From: Pseudomonas farsensis
GTDB lineage: Bacteria; Pseudomonadota; Gammaproteobacteria; Pseudomonadales; Pseudomonadaceae
Direction: 5' to 3'
Length of the DNA stretch: 64,000 bases
Assembly (NCBI RefSeq): GCF_014268805.2
Contig: NZ_JABWRF020000002.1
Location: 1 to 64,000 of the forward strand
Shown here: in pieces, positions 9,343 to 18,392 of the stretch
How the letters are laid out: each line of letters starts with the position of its first letter
Numbering within the stretch: the stretch's first letter is position 1
Translations under genes and position numbers: made by a program
The notes under the pieces: generated by a model
Database searches by the model: none
Told to the model about the DNA's origin: nothing
What the model saw: only the letters and a program-made list of their open reading frames with translations

Positions 9343-10209
9343 TTAACCTTCACCGTTCGCGGAGTCGTCACCCTTTTCAGGGGACTTGCGACCGCGAAAA
9401 TCAATCAGGCTGTCGACAATGGCCAAAACCACGAGCAACGGATAGACCAGCTGCATGATCAGCGGCAGCGTCACGTACAACCCAACCAGCCAGAAACCGG
9501 CCAATCGCTTCTGAGCCACCAGCCCGTGAATCAAGGCAAGGGCGGCCAGCAGCAGCACCAGGCTCGAAGCCGATGCCAGCACGATGAATTGCGGCCCGAT
9601 GAATGGGCCCAACACCATCAGCGACACCAGTACCAGCATGGGTACCAGCGGTAGCCTCACCTCGCGAAACTCGCGACCGAAACCACCGGGGTTGTACAAC
9701 GCAGCCTGCCAATAGCGCGCCAGCATCAAAGCCACCACGCTGAACAACTGCAGCATTACCGCACTGGAAGCGACCAGCAAAGGGCCGATCAGCTCACCAG
9801 GCAATACCGGCTTGCCTTCGATTTGCGGCAGGGCTTTTTCAAGCACCTTGGCCAGCACCTCGAAGGTGTCGCGCAGTACCACGTCCAGAATCAGGCCGTA
9901 AAACAAGCCTAATACGATGCTGGACAACAGCACCCGGTTCCAGGAATGCCCGGCACGCAACAAAGCGGCCAGACCCAGCGTTCCCACCATAACCAGCAAC
10001 ACGCTGGGTTCGCCGAAGACCCACATGGCCACCGCTGGCAAAAGGCCCCAGACGATGACCGATGATGCATCCTTGAAACCACGCCGCAGGAACACAAGGC
10101 TCCCAGCGGCGGCACTCAACCAGAACAGCAGCGGTAGTACCGCGCTGATGACCACCACGAGGATGGCCTGCATACGACCGCGCATGATGTAGCTTGCCAA
10201 CGATCGCAT
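9343..10209 (-). CDS. DUF2232-type integral membrane protein
   Basis: The 288-residue product has about eight hydrophobic segments (for example [59 protein letters not shown]) and a short charged tail ([17 protein letters not shown]). It matches the YybS/DUF2232 type commonly placed between rpsR and rplI in Pseudomonas. Function is unknown. Its position inside a ribosomal-protein operon, 20 bp from rplI and 34 bp from rpsR, argues for co-transcription. Confidence 0.85.
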   Translation of the reverse strand: MRSLASYIMRGRMQAILVVVISAVLPLLFWLSAAAGSLVFLRRGFKDASSVIVWGLLPAVAMWVFGEPSVLLVMVGTLGLAALLRAGHSWNRVLLSSIVLGLFYGLILDVVLRDTFEVLAKVLEKALPQIEGKPVLPGELIGPLLVASSAVMLQLFSVVALMLARYWQAALYNPGGFGREFREVRLPLVPMLVLVSLMVLGPFIGPQFIVLASASSLVLLLAALALIHGLVAQKRLAGFWLVGLYVTLPLIMQLVYPLLVVLAIVDSLIDFRGRKSPEKGDDSANGEG

Positions 10210-10243
10210 GCCTATCCCTTACTACTCAGTCGACAACCCGGTC

Positions 10244-10474
10244 TCAGCGGCCGTGGCTGTCGGTGTAGGGCAGCAGGGCCAGGAAGCGGGCGCGCTTGAT
10301 AGCGGTAGCCAGCTGACGCTGATAACGAGCTTTGGTACCGGTGATGCGGCTTGGAACGATCTTGCCGGTTTCGGATACGTAAGCTTTCAGGGTGTTGAGA
10401 TCTTTGAAGTCGATCTCTTTCACGTCTTCAGCAGTGAAGCGGCAGAATTTACGACGACGGAAGAAACGTGCCAT
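10244..10474 (-). CDS. rpsR: 30S ribosomal protein S18
   Basis: The 76-residue protein starts [20 protein letters not shown] and contains [20 protein letters not shown], the S18 signature that contacts 16S rRNA and S6. It lies 28 bp downstream of rpsF, whose product is its partner in the S6:S18 heterodimer. GAGGAG precedes the start codon. Confidence 0.98.
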   Translation of the reverse strand: MARFFRRRKFCRFTAEDVKEIDFKDLNTLKAYVSETGKIVPSRITGTKARYQRQLATAIKRARFLALLPYTDSHGR

Positions 10475-10502
10475 GTAATTGGCTCCTCAAAAAGTCCGTG
10501 GA

Positions 10503-10928
10503 TTACTCGTCAGCGTTATCGCTGTTGTCGCTGTCATTGCTGTCGTCACCATCGACGCCATCAGCATTGTCAGGACGTTCACGACGCTCACGGCGCTCGC
10601 TGCGGTTCTCTTCGGCCTTGAGCATCTCGGACGGGCCGGTAACGGCTTCGTCGCGACGGATGACCAGGTTACGGATCACGGCATCGTTGTAGCGGAAGTT
10701 GTCTTCCAGCTCGGCCAGGGCCTTGCCGGTGCATTCAACGTTCAGCATCACGTAGTGAGCCTTGTGAACATTGTTGATTGCGTAGGCCAGTTGACGACGG
10801 CCCCAATCTTCCAGGCGGTGGATCTTGCCACCATCTTCTTCGATCAGCTTGGTGTAACGCTCAACCATGCCGCCGACTTGCTCGCTCTGGTCCGGGTGAA
10901 CCAGGAAGATGATTTCGTAATGACGCAT
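10503..10928 (-). CDS. rpsF: 30S ribosomal protein S6
   Basis: The 141-residue protein begins [18 protein letters not shown] and has the ferredoxin-like S6 core through about residue 100. An acidic C-terminal tail follows, rich in Asp, Asn and Ser ([16 protein letters not shown]), typical of Pseudomonas S6 and a target region for RimK-type glutamylation in this genus (known biology, not seen here). It is the first gene of the rpsF-rpsR-DUF2232-rplI operon. AAGGAG precedes the ATG. Confidence 0.98.
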   Translation of the reverse strand: MRHYEIIFLVHPDQSEQVGGMVERYTKLIEEDGGKIHRLEDWGRRQLAYAINNVHKAHYVMLNVECTGKALAELEDNFRYNDAVIRNLVIRRDEAVTGPSEMLKAEENRSERRERRERPDNADGVDGDDSNDSDNSDNADE

Positions 10929-11137
10929 GAATGCTCCTTACGGGTTAGTAGTCTGCCAGCAACTGTGGTCAGACAAGGAGTGAATGACACTGTATGTCTT
11001 GCCCTGAGGGGAGACGCATGCGCGCCTGCCAGCTCGGCAAGGGGCGCAATTGTAGAGAAGCCCCGAGGGACAAGCAAGGTAATTGGCGAATATTTGAACA
11101 GCTCGCAACAATTTGGCCAAGTGAACGGCAACGGCGG

Positions 11138-11378
11138 GGACTCTATGGTTTGGTATAAGCCTGTTCTCGCCAGACATACCTTCTCGTGGCGAGCGGGCTT
11201 GTCCCGCGCTGGGCTGCGTAGCAGCCCTGAAAACCCAAGGGGCTGCTTCGCAGCCCAACGCGGGACAAGCCCGCTCGCCACGACTGTCTAACATTTCCCA
11301 CAGGATTGGGTCCGACCAGCGATGTTGCCATTGAGCAGGGCCTGCGTGGGAGCTGGCGACAGCCTGCTACGAGGCCGG
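11138..11378. repeat. Composite repeat, copy 1 (left arm missing)
   Basis: The order is: a CTATGGTTTGGTATAAGCCTG block; a type-A inverted REP pair (GTGGCGAGCGGGCTTGTCCC and its complement around a GGGCTGC hairpin); a CACAGGATTGGGTCCGACCA block; then a GTGGGAGCTGGCGACAGCCT unit. The same order occurs at 18037-18374 and 34050-34365. The left terminal repeat is absent here. It occupies the gap between rpsF and rlmB; no gene is visible in 10929-11421. Confidence 0.85.
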
Positions 11379-11421
11379 AACAGGCCTGCACATAACTGCG
11401 CCACCCACGAAAACTACCCGA

Positions 11422-12168
11422 TCAGCGTTTGAGCTGACGCTGACGCACCGCTTCGAACAGGCACACCCCGGTGGCCACCGAGACGTTCAGGCTGCTGACG
11501 CTGCCAGCCATCGGCAGCTTCACCAGAAAGTCGCAGTGCTCGCGGGTCAGGCGGCGCATGCCGCGGCCTTCGGCGCCCATGATCATCACCAGTGGCCCGG
11601 TGAGGTCTTGCTGGTAGATCTCCTGCTCGGCCTCACCCGCCGTGCCGACCACCCACAAACCGCGCTGCTGGAGTTTTTCCAGCGTGCGCGACAGGTTGGT
11701 CACCGCCACCAGCGGAATCACCTCGGCAGCACCACAAGCGACCTTGCGCACCACGCCGGTAAGCGTGGCGGATTTGTCCTTGGGGATAACCACGGCGGTA
11801 GCACCGGCCGCATCGGCGGTGCGCAGGCACGCGCCGAGGTTGTGCGGGTCGGTGACGCCGTCGAGCACCAGAATCAACGGCGGCGTTTCGCTGCGCTCGA
11901 GCAACTCGTCGAGCATCGCCTCGCCCCACACCTGGCTTGGGCTCACCTCGGCGACAACGCCTTGGTGCACACCCTCGACCCAGGCGTCGAGCTCACGACG
12001 CTCGGCCTGACCGACCTGCACGCGGTTCTGCGCGGCCAGCTCAAGCAGCGCCTGCAGGCGAGGCTCGCTGCGACCTTCCGACAGCCAGATCTGCTTGACC
12101 CGCTTTGGATGGTGCTGCAACAACGCCTGAACCGCGTGCACGCCGTAGATTTTTTCCAGCTGACTCAT
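11422..12168 (-). CDS. rlmB: 23S rRNA (guanosine-2251-2'-O)-methyltransferase
   Basis: This SpoU-family (SPOUT knot) enzyme methylates G2251 in the 23S P-loop. The 248-residue protein has the N-terminal L30e-like domain (EKIYGVHAVQALLQHHPKRV) and the three SpoU motifs: LDGVTDPHNLGACLRTADAA, VMIMGAEGRGMRRLT and LPMAGSVSSLNVSVATGV. It overlaps the rnr stop by 4 bp (ATGA), so translation is probably coupled in an rnr-rlmB operon. Confidence 0.97.
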   Translation of the reverse strand: MSQLEKIYGVHAVQALLQHHPKRVKQIWLSEGRSEPRLQALLELAAQNRVQVGQAERRELDAWVEGVHQGVVAEVSPSQVWGEAMLDELLERSETPPLILVLDGVTDPHNLGACLRTADAAGATAVVIPKDKSATLTGVVRKVACGAAEVIPLVAVTNLSRTLEKLQQRGLWVVGTAGEAEQEIYQQDLTGPLVMIMGAEGRGMRRLTREHCDFLVKLPMAGSVSSLNVSVATGVCLFEAVRQRQLKR

Positions 12169-14756
12169 GACTTGGTCTTGCCTTTACGTGGCGCGCCGGA
12201 CTTCGGCGGCCCTTTGCGATGCTTGCTTGGCTTGCCGGCCGGCTTGCTGCTGCCTTTGTCGGCCTTGCTGCCAGCACCGCTGGTGCGCGCTTCGCCCATT
12301 AGCGCCTTTTTCATTTCGCGGCTTTTGCGCACTTCGGCGTTGCGCTGCACGGCATCCTTGGGGAAGTACGCATCAGCGGTTTCGCCCTTGCGGCTGCGCG
12401 GCTTGGGCGAGATTTTCGCTTCGCTCGGCGCAGCAGCGGCAGGCGCAGCGGCGGCAGGTGCGGTTTCACCGGCAGCGGAGCGGTTCTTGCGACCGATCGG
12501 CGCGTTGATGGTGGCATCGGCCATTTCGAAGTCGATCTTGCGCTGTTCGAGGTCGACGCGCATGACCTTGACCTCGACGGTATCGCCCAGGCGGAAACTG
12601 CGCCCGGTGCGCTCACCCGCCAGGCGGTGATGGACTGGATCGAAGTGGTAGTAGTCACCCGGCAAGGCGCTGACATGCACCAGGCCTTCGACATAGATGT
12701 CGGTCAGCTCGATGAACAAGCCAAAACCGGTCACCGCCGTGATGACGCCTGGGAAGGTTTCGCCCACACGGTCACGCATGTACTCGCACTTGAGCCAGTT
12801 GACCACGTCGCGGGTGGCTTCGTCGGCACGCCGCTCGGTCATCGAGCATTGCTCGCCCATCTGCTCCAGGCTGGTCTCGTCGTACGGGTAGATACGCGCC
12901 TTCGGAATGCTCGCGGCGCCTGCACGCTTGACGTGCGGGGTGTCGACCTTGGAACGGATGACGCTGCGAATGGCACGGTGCACCAGCAGGTCCGGGTAAC
13001 GCCGGATCGGCGAGGTGAAGTGGGTGTAGGCTTCGTAGTTCAGGCCGAAGTGGCCATTGTTCTCGACGCTGTACACCGCCTGGCTCAACGAGCGCAGCAT
13101 GACGGTCTGGATCAGGTGGAAGTCCGGGCGCCCGGCAATGCTTGCCAGCAGCGCCTGATAATCCTTGGGCGACGGATCCTTGCCCTTGTGCAGCGAAAGC
13201 CCCAGCTCGCCGAGGAAGGCGCGCAGTTTTTCCAGGCGCTCCGGCGGCGGGCCATCGTGCACGCGGTACAGCGACGGCACGTTGTGCTTGCGCATGAACT
13301 CGGCAGTGGCGACGTTGGCCGCCAGCATGCATTCCTCGATCAACTTGTGGGCGTCGTTGCGCACGGTCGGACGAATTTCGTCGATCTTGCGGTCTTCGCC
13401 GAAGATGATCCGGGTTTCCTGGGTTTCGAAGTCGATCGCGCCACGGGTGTGACGGGCCGCCAGCAACACCTTGTACAGGGCGTAGAGGTTCTTCAGGTCC
13501 GGCACTACTGCGCTGTACTCGTCACGCAGCGCCTTGCCCTCACGGGTGCGGGCGTGCTCGAGCATGCTGCTGACCTTGTTGTAGGTCAGGCGCGCGTGGG
13601 AATGGATGACCGCCTCGTAGAACTGGTAGTCGACCATCTGGCCGGTCTTGTTGATGGTCATTTCACAGACCATCGCCAGGCGATCAACGTGCGGGTTCAG
13701 CGAGCACAGGCCGTTGGACAACTCCTCGGGCAGCATGGGGATGACGCGCTCGGGGAAGTAAACCGAGTTGCCGCGCTGCTGGGCCTCGACGTCCAGGGCC
13801 GAACCCAGGCGCACGTAGCTCGACACGTCGGCAATCGCCACGTACAGGCGCCAGCCGCCGGAGAACAGGCGCAGTTTGCCCTGTGGCTCGCAGTACACGG
13901 CGTCGTCGAAGTCGCGGGCGTCTTCGCCGTCGATGGTGACGAACGGCAGGTGGCGCAGGTCGATGCGCTTTTCTTTGTCTTTGTCTTCGACTTCGGAGCG
14001 GAACTTGCGCGCTTCCTTGATTACGTCCTGCGGCCAGACATGCGGGATGTCATAGCTGCGCAGGGCGATGTCGATTTCCATGCCCGGGGCCATGTAGTTA
14101 CCGATCACCTCGACCACATCACCCTGCGGCTGGAAGCGCGGGGTTGGCCAGTGGGTGATCTTGATCGAGACGAACTGCCCGATCTTGGCGCCATTGCTAC
14201 GCCCGGCCGTCACCAGCACTTCCTGCTGGATTTTCGGGTTGTCCGGGGTCACGTAGCCGATGCCGCCTTCTTCGAAGTAGCGGCCGACCACGGTCTCGTG
14301 GGCACGGGAGATGACTTCGACCAGCGCGCCTTCACGGCGGCCACGGCGGTCGACGCCGGAGACACGCGCCAATGCACGGTCACCGTCGAACACCAGGCGC
14401 ATCTGCGCCGGGCTGAGGAACAGGTCCTCGCTGCCGTCATCGGGGATGAGGAAGCCGAAGCCGTCACGGTGGCCGGAAACGCGGCCACAGATCAGGTCGA
14501 GTTTGTCTACCGGGGCATAAGTGCCGCGCCGGGTGTAGATAAGCTGGCCATCACGCTCCATTGCTCGCAGGCGGCGGCGCAGGGCTTCGATCTGGTCTTC
14601 TTCGTAAAGACCGAACTCTGCCGCCAGCTCCTCGCGGGCGGCTGGCTCGCCACGGTCGGCGAGGCGCTGCAGGATCAGCTCACGGCTGGGGATGGGATTA
14701 TCGTATTTTTCCGCTTCGCGAGCGGCCTCGGGATCGAGGGATTGCCAATCGGCCAT
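12165..14756 (-). CDS. rnr: Ribonuclease R, 3'-5' exoribonuclease
   Basis: The 863-residue protein degrades structured RNA and takes part in rRNA quality control. It has an N-terminal winged-helix segment (SRELILQRLADRGEPAAREE), cold-shock domains, and an RNB catalytic domain with the acidic cluster in TIDGEDARDFDDAVYCE (about residues 277-291). An S1 domain follows (FPGVITAVTGFGLFIELTD), then a long Lys/Ala/Pro-rich basic tail of about 110 residues. It lies downstream of the tRNA-Leu promoter region in divergent orientation and overlaps rlmB. Confidence 0.97.
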   Translation of the reverse strand: MADWQSLDPEAAREAEKYDNPIPSRELILQRLADRGEPAAREELAAEFGLYEEDQIEALRRRLRAMERDGQLIYTRRGTYAPVDKLDLICGRVSGHRDGFGFLIPDDGSEDLFLSPAQMRLVFDGDRALARVSGVDRRGRREGALVEVISRAHETVVGRYFEEGGIGYVTPDNPKIQQEVLVTAGRSNGAKIGQFVSIKITHWPTPRFQPQGDVVEVIGNYMAPGMEIDIALRSYDIPHVWPQDVIKEARKFRSEVEDKDKEKRIDLRHLPFVTIDGEDARDFDDAVYCEPQGKLRLFSGGWRLYVAIADVSSYVRLGSALDVEAQQRGNSVYFPERVIPMLPEELSNGLCSLNPHVDRLAMVCEMTINKTGQMVDYQFYEAVIHSHARLTYNKVSSMLEHARTREGKALRDEYSAVVPDLKNLYALYKVLLAARHTRGAIDFETQETRIIFGEDRKIDEIRPTVRNDAHKLIEECMLAANVATAEFMRKHNVPSLYRVHDGPPPERLEKLRAFLGELGLSLHKGKDPSPKDYQALLASIAGRPDFHLIQTVMLRSLSQAVYSVENNGHFGLNYEAYTHFTSPIRRYPDLLVHRAIRSVIRSKVDTPHVKRAGAASIPKARIYPYDETSLEQMGEQCSMTERRADEATRDVVNWLKCEYMRDRVGETFPGVITAVTGFGLFIELTDIYVEGLVHVSALPGDYYHFDPVHHRLAGERTGRSFRLGDTVEVKVMRVDLEQRKIDFEMADATINAPIGRKNRSAAGETAPAAAAPAAAAPSEAKISPKPRSRKGETADAYFPKDAVQRNAEVRKSREMKKALMGEARTSGAGSKADKGSSKPAGKPSKHRKGPPKSGAPRKGKTKS

Positions 14757-14917
14757 CAGAAGGGGTTCACCTTGGTGTCTATAGATATGAATTCTGGCAT
14801 AGGCCTATTGAAACCGGAAATGTCACCGTTGGACAGCCCTGAAGGCATGTCTGGTGACGGGCAATGGCCTGCGGAATCAACAAGTTGAATTTTTTGAATT
14901 TTTTTTGAGCCCAGGGC

Positions 14918-14946
14918 TTTACAGCCCCGAGAGCCGCCCGTATAGT
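14918..14946 (+). promoter_or_regulatory. Sigma-70 promoter for the tRNA-Leu genes
   Basis: TTTACA and TATAGT are separated by exactly 17 bp. The sequence just after the -10 is GC-rich (GCGCACC), the discriminator type typical of stringently controlled stable-RNA promoters. The tRNA begins about 75 bp downstream. A poly-T/A stretch (14885-14907) lies just upstream, like an UP element. Confidence 0.75.
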
Positions 14947-15025
14947 GCGCACCACAACGACGGGCAACCCCGAAGTTGTAGTAGAGATGAACGGCGCTGT
15001 AAAGCATCTTTTATCTCGAATGTGT

Positions 15026-15112
15026 GCCCAGGTGGCGGAATTGGTAGACGCGCTGGTTTCAGGTATCAGTGACTTAACGGTCGTGGAAGTTCGAGTCTTC
15101 TCCTGGGCACCA
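15026..15112 (+). tRNA. tRNA-Leu (CAG), first copy
   Basis: This is an 87-nt class-II tRNA. The acceptor stem GCCCAGG pairs with CCTGGGC, discriminator A, and CCA is encoded. The D-arm is GCGGAATTGGTAGACGC. The anticodon stem-loop CTGGT-TTCAGGT-ATCAG gives anticodon CAG at 15060-15062, reading CUG, the commonest Leu codon here. A long variable arm and T-loop TTCGAGT are present. It is identical to the copy at 15199. Confidence 0.97.
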
Positions 15113-15198
15113 AAAATTTTCAAGTAATAGATGACCAAGGATCTGTTACTACTGCGTGAAGGCGATGTTATCTCCTTCGGCAGACGATGCAAAGCTTT

Positions 15199-15285
15199 GC
15201 CCAGGTGGCGGAATTGGTAGACGCGCTGGTTTCAGGTATCAGTGACTTAACGGTCGTGGAAGTTCGAGTCTTCTCCTGGGCACCA
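15199..15285 (+). tRNA. tRNA-Leu (CAG), second copy
   Basis: The sequence is identical over all 87 nt to the gene at 15026, including the encoded CCA. It lies 86 bp downstream with no visible promoter between, so both are probably cut from one precursor. A strong terminator follows at 15294. Confidence 0.97.
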
Positions 15286-15293
15286 TACAAAAA

Positions 15294-15319
15294 CCCACTA
15301 GCTTGCTAGTGGGTTTTTT
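15294..15319 (+). terminator. Rho-independent terminator of the tRNA-Leu transcript
   Basis: CCCACTAGC-TT-GCTAGTGGG is a perfect 9-bp stem with a 2-nt loop plus flanking A/T pairs, followed by six T. Confidence 0.92.
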
Positions 15320-15394
15320 CTTGCCTGCGATTTATGCAACCACCGCCCTGCCCTGGCCGCTGGCCATGAATTTCCCGTCATGCGGCCACTTGAG

Positions 15395-15408
15395 AAACGA
15401 TTTCGTTT
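15395..15408. promoter_or_regulatory. AAACGA-TT-TCGTTT palindrome upstream of the iron-type ABC genes
   Basis: This perfect 14-bp palindrome lies about 45 bp before the binding-protein start, in promoter position. Fur control would be expected for a ferric transporter, but the site matches the Fur consensus only partly, so the regulator is left open. Confidence 0.3.
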
Positions 15409-15452
15409 ACCATTGTTTCTGAATATGTAGCCGTAAGCGAGGAAGTACCCGC

Positions 15453-16466
15453 ATGACGATCCGTCCGCAACCGCTGATGCGCACCCTGGCCGCTGCCGTC
15501 CTGAGCCTGGTGATTGGCGCTCCGGCCGCCCTGGCAGACGCACCGGCCAGCCTGACCATGTACAACGGTCAGCACAAGGAAATCGGCGAAGCCATCGCCA
15601 AGGCCTACGAGGCCAAGACCGGCATCCGCATCAATATTCGCAAAGGCAGCAGCAACCAGCTGGCCAGCCAGATCATCGAGGAAGGCGACCGCTCGCCGGC
15701 CGACATCATCTATACCGAAGAATCCCCGCCGCTGAACAACCTCGGCGAACTGGGCCTGCTGGCCAAGATCGACGATGCCACGCTGAACATGCTGCCTAAA
15801 GAGTATGTCGGCGCCAACGGCACCTGGATGGGCGTCACTGCCCGCACCCGCGTGGTGGTGTTCAACCCGAAGAAGATCGACGAGAAAGACCTGCCGACCT
15901 CGGTCATGGACTTCGCCAGCCCAGAATGGGACGGCCGCGTCGGCTACGTTCCGACCAGCGGTGCATTCCAGGAGCAGGCTGTAGCCATCCTCAAGATGCA
16001 CGGGCGTGAAGCCACCGAAGAATGGCTGACCGGCCTTAAAGCCTTTGGCAAAACCTACACCAACAACATGGTTGCCCTCAAAGCCGTAGAAAAAGGTGAA
16101 GTCGCTGCGGTGCTGGTGAACAACTATTACTGGTACGCCCTGGAGCGCGAGCGCGGCAAGCTTGACTCCAAGCTGTACTACCTGGCCGATGGCGATGCCG
16201 GCAACCTGGTGACCATTTCCGGCGCAGCTGCGGTAAAAGCCAGCAAACACCCGAAAGAAGCCCAGGCCCTGCTCAACTGGATGGCCAGCGAAGAAGGCCA
16301 GCGCGTGATCACCCAGACCACCGCTGAATACCCGCTGCATAAAGGCATGGTCTCCGACCGCGGCCTGAAGCCGTTCGATGAGCTGCGCCCGCCGAAAATC
16401 TCCCCGGCCGACCTTGGCAATGCCGAAGAAGCCATCGAGCTTGAGCGCGAGGTTGGCCTGCTCTGA
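15453..16466 (+). CDS. Ferric-type ABC transporter, periplasmic substrate-binding protein
   Basis: The 337-residue product has a Sec signal peptide (about residues 1-29, ending ...PAALADAPASL). The mature part has SLTMYNGQHKEIGEAIAKAYE, NIRKGSSNQLASQIIEEG, ADIIYTEESPPLNNLGELGL and VNNYYWYALERE, typical of the FbpA/IdiA/FutA class that binds Fe3+. The tyrosines of NNYYW fit known iron ligands. GAGG precedes ATG 15453. The stop overlaps the start of the permease gene. Iron as substrate is inferred from family. Confidence 0.88.
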   Translation: MTIRPQPLMRTLAAAVLSLVIGAPAALADAPASLTMYNGQHKEIGEAIAKAYEAKTGIRINIRKGSSNQLASQIIEEGDRSPADIIYTEESPPLNNLGELGLLAKIDDATLNMLPKEYVGANGTWMGVTARTRVVVFNPKKIDEKDLPTSVMDFASPEWDGRVGYVPTSGAFQEQAVAILKMHGREATEEWLTGLKAFGKTYTNNMVALKAVEKGEVAAVLVNNYYWYALERERGKLDSKLYYLADGDAGNLVTISGAAAVKASKHPKEAQALLNWMASEEGQRVITQTTAEYPLHKGMVSDRGLKPFDELRPPKISPADLGNAEEAIELEREVGLL

Positions 16467-18031
16467 TGACCGCCGCCCTGTCCACGCCGCCCCCGGTACG
16501 CTTCGTGCCGGGCCGCAAGCGCCCTTCTGTATGGGTGGTGCTGCCCGTGTTGTTTCTGGTGGCAATGAGCTTGCTGCCACTGCTGTACGTAGGCCTCAAG
16601 GCCTGGGAAGCCGGCTGGCGCGAGGCGCTGCACCTGCTGTGGCGCCCGTTCGTCTGGGGGCTGATGCGCAACACACTGATGCTCATGGCCGGGGTGACAC
16701 TGGTGTGCATGGTGGTCGGCATGGCCTTGGCCTGGCTGCTCGAACGCAGCAACCTGCCGGGCCGTCGCCTGTGGGGCGTGGTGCTGTGCCTGCCATTTGC
16801 CGTGCCGTCGTTCGTCAGCAGCTTCACCTGGGTGTCGCTGAGTTCGGACTTCGAAGGCCTCGGCGGGGCGATTCTGGTCATGGCGCTGTCGAAATACCCG
16901 CTGGTGTTTCTGCCTGTGGCGGCGACACTGCGCAACCTCGACACCTCGCTCGAGGAGTCGGCGCGTACGTTGGGCTGTAGCCGCTGGGGCGTGTTCGTCA
17001 AAATCACCCTGCCGCTGCTGTGGCCGTCGATGCTGGCCGGTGCATTGCTGATTGCCCTGCACATGCTGGTGGAGTTCGGCGCGCTGTCGATTCTTGGCCT
17101 GCAGACGTTCACCACGGCGATCTACCAGCAATTCGAACTGGAATTCAGCAACGCCAACGCCGCCATGCTGTCGGCGGTACTGCTGGCGCTGTGCCTGATC
17201 ATGCTGTGGCTGGAACTGCGCGTGCGTGGCAAGGCTCGCCATGTACGCATTGGCCAAGGTGTGGCGCGCCGTGCGCAGCCCGTGCGCCTGCGCGGCTGGA
17301 CGCCGCTGGCGCAGCTTTTCTGCCTGGGCCTGGCGATACTGGGCAGCGGCATTCCGCTGGCCATGCTCGGCTACTGGCTTAGCGTCGGCTCGTCGGCGGC
17401 CTTCCCGGTGGCGGCAATCAGCAAGGCGCTGGTGACTTCGTTGTCGGTTTCGCTGGGTGGCGCAGGGTTCTGTGTGCTGCTGGCGCTGCCGATCAGTTTC
17501 CTGGTGGTGCGCTACAAGGGCCGCCTGGCGATCTGGGCCGAACGCCTGCCGTATTTGCTGCATGCCCTGCCGGGGCTGGTGATCGCGCTGACGCTGGTGT
17601 TCTTCGCCCTGCACTATGTGCCGGCGCTGTACCAGACCACCGCGCTGCTGATTCTGGCGTACGCCCTGCTGTTCCTGCCGCTGGCCCAGTCGCCGGTGCG
17701 AACGGCGCTGAACAAGGCCTCACCGACCCTTGAAGAGGCAGCACGGACCTTGGGCGCGAGCAGTTTCACAGCGTTTTGCCGCGTGACCCTGCCGATTATC
17801 TTCCCGGCCATGGCGGCAGCATTCGCCCTGGTGTTTCTGGATGCCATGAAGGAGCTGACCGCAACCTTGCTGCTCAGCCCGACAGGCATGACCACCTTGG
17901 CCACCGAGGTGTGGGCGCATACCGCCAACGTCGAGTTCGCCGCAGCAGCGCCTTATGCGGCGCTGTTGATTGTGGTGTCGGGGTTGCCGGTGTATCTGCT
18001 GACGACGCGAATGTATCTGAACCGGGCGTAG
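16466..18031 (+). CDS. Ferric-type ABC transporter permease (fused FbpB type)
   Basis: The 521-residue inner-membrane protein has about twelve membrane segments in two repeated halves. Each half carries an ATPase-contacting EAA loop: EESARTLGCSRWGVFVKITL and EEAARTLGASSFTAFCRVTL. This double-permease layout is typical of FbpB/HitB iron transporters. The start ATG shares its A with the TGA stop of the binding-protein gene. No ATP-binding subunit follows; the next gene is a chemoreceptor on the other strand, so the ATPase must be encoded elsewhere. Confidence 0.9.
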   Translation: MTAALSTPPPVRFVPGRKRPSVWVVLPVLFLVAMSLLPLLYVGLKAWEAGWREALHLLWRPFVWGLMRNTLMLMAGVTLVCMVVGMALAWLLERSNLPGRRLWGVVLCLPFAVPSFVSSFTWVSLSSDFEGLGGAILVMALSKYPLVFLPVAATLRNLDTSLEESARTLGCSRWGVFVKITLPLLWPSMLAGALLIALHMLVEFGALSILGLQTFTTAIYQQFELEFSNANAAMLSAVLLALCLIMLWLELRVRGKARHVRIGQGVARRAQPVRLRGWTPLAQLFCLGLAILGSGIPLAMLGYWLSVGSSAAFPVAAISKALVTSLSVSLGGAGFCVLLALPISFLVVRYKGRLAIWAERLPYLLHALPGLVIALTLVFFALHYVPALYQTTALLILAYALLFLPLAQSPVRTALNKASPTLEEAARTLGASSFTAFCRVTLPIIFPAMAAAFALVFLDAMKELTATLLLSPTGMTTLATEVWAHTANVEFAAAAPYAALLIVVSGLPVYLLTTRMYLNRA

Positions 18032-18036
18032 GCCAT

Positions 18037-18374
18037 ACCGGCCTCATCGCAGGCTGGCGCCAGCTCCCACAGGGTCTGGATAAGGCCTCAATATTGCGAC
18101 TGTGCGCGGTCTCTGTGGGAGATTCTATGGTTTTGTACAAGCCTGTTCCCACTAGACATATCTCCTTGTGGCGAGCTCCCTTGTGGCGAGCGGGCTTGCC
18201 CCGCGTTGGGCTGCGCAGCAGCCCCTTGGGTTTTCAGGGCTGCTGCGCAGCCCAACGCGGGACAAGCCCGCTCGCCACGGCTCTCTATCATTTTCCACAG
18301 GATAGGGTCCAACCAGCAATGTTGCGGTTGAGCACGGCCTGCGTGGGAGCTGGCGCTAGCCTGCGATGAGGCCA
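18037..18374. repeat. Composite MITE-like repeat, copy 2
   Basis: The left end GGCCTCATCGCAGGCTGGCG... and the right end ...GCTAGCCTGCGATGAGGCC form terminal inverted repeats of about 31 bp. Between them are the TTCTATGGTTTTGTACAAGC block, a long type-A palindrome (GCGAGCGGGCTTGCCCCGCG to its complement) and the CACAGGATAGGGTCCAACCA block. A small tandem repeat (TTGTGGCGAGC twice, near 18165-18192) is private to this copy. It fills nearly the whole gap between the permease and chemoreceptor genes. Confidence 0.85.
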
Positions 18375-18392
18375 GCACTCCCAGCTCCGTTT

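Noticed and set aside
12627..14888. Long + strand frame opposite rnr
   Set aside because: Antisense shadow of RNase R; the rnr frame has complete RNB and S1 motifs.
15391..15410. Fur box upstream of the iron-type ABC genes
   Set aside because: Only about half of the positions match the 19-bp Fur consensus. It is kept only as an unnamed palindrome.
16178..17614. Long minus-strand frame rich in Gln/His opposite the ABC genes
   Set aside because: Low-complexity composition typical of antisense frames; the + strand has clear transporter motifs.
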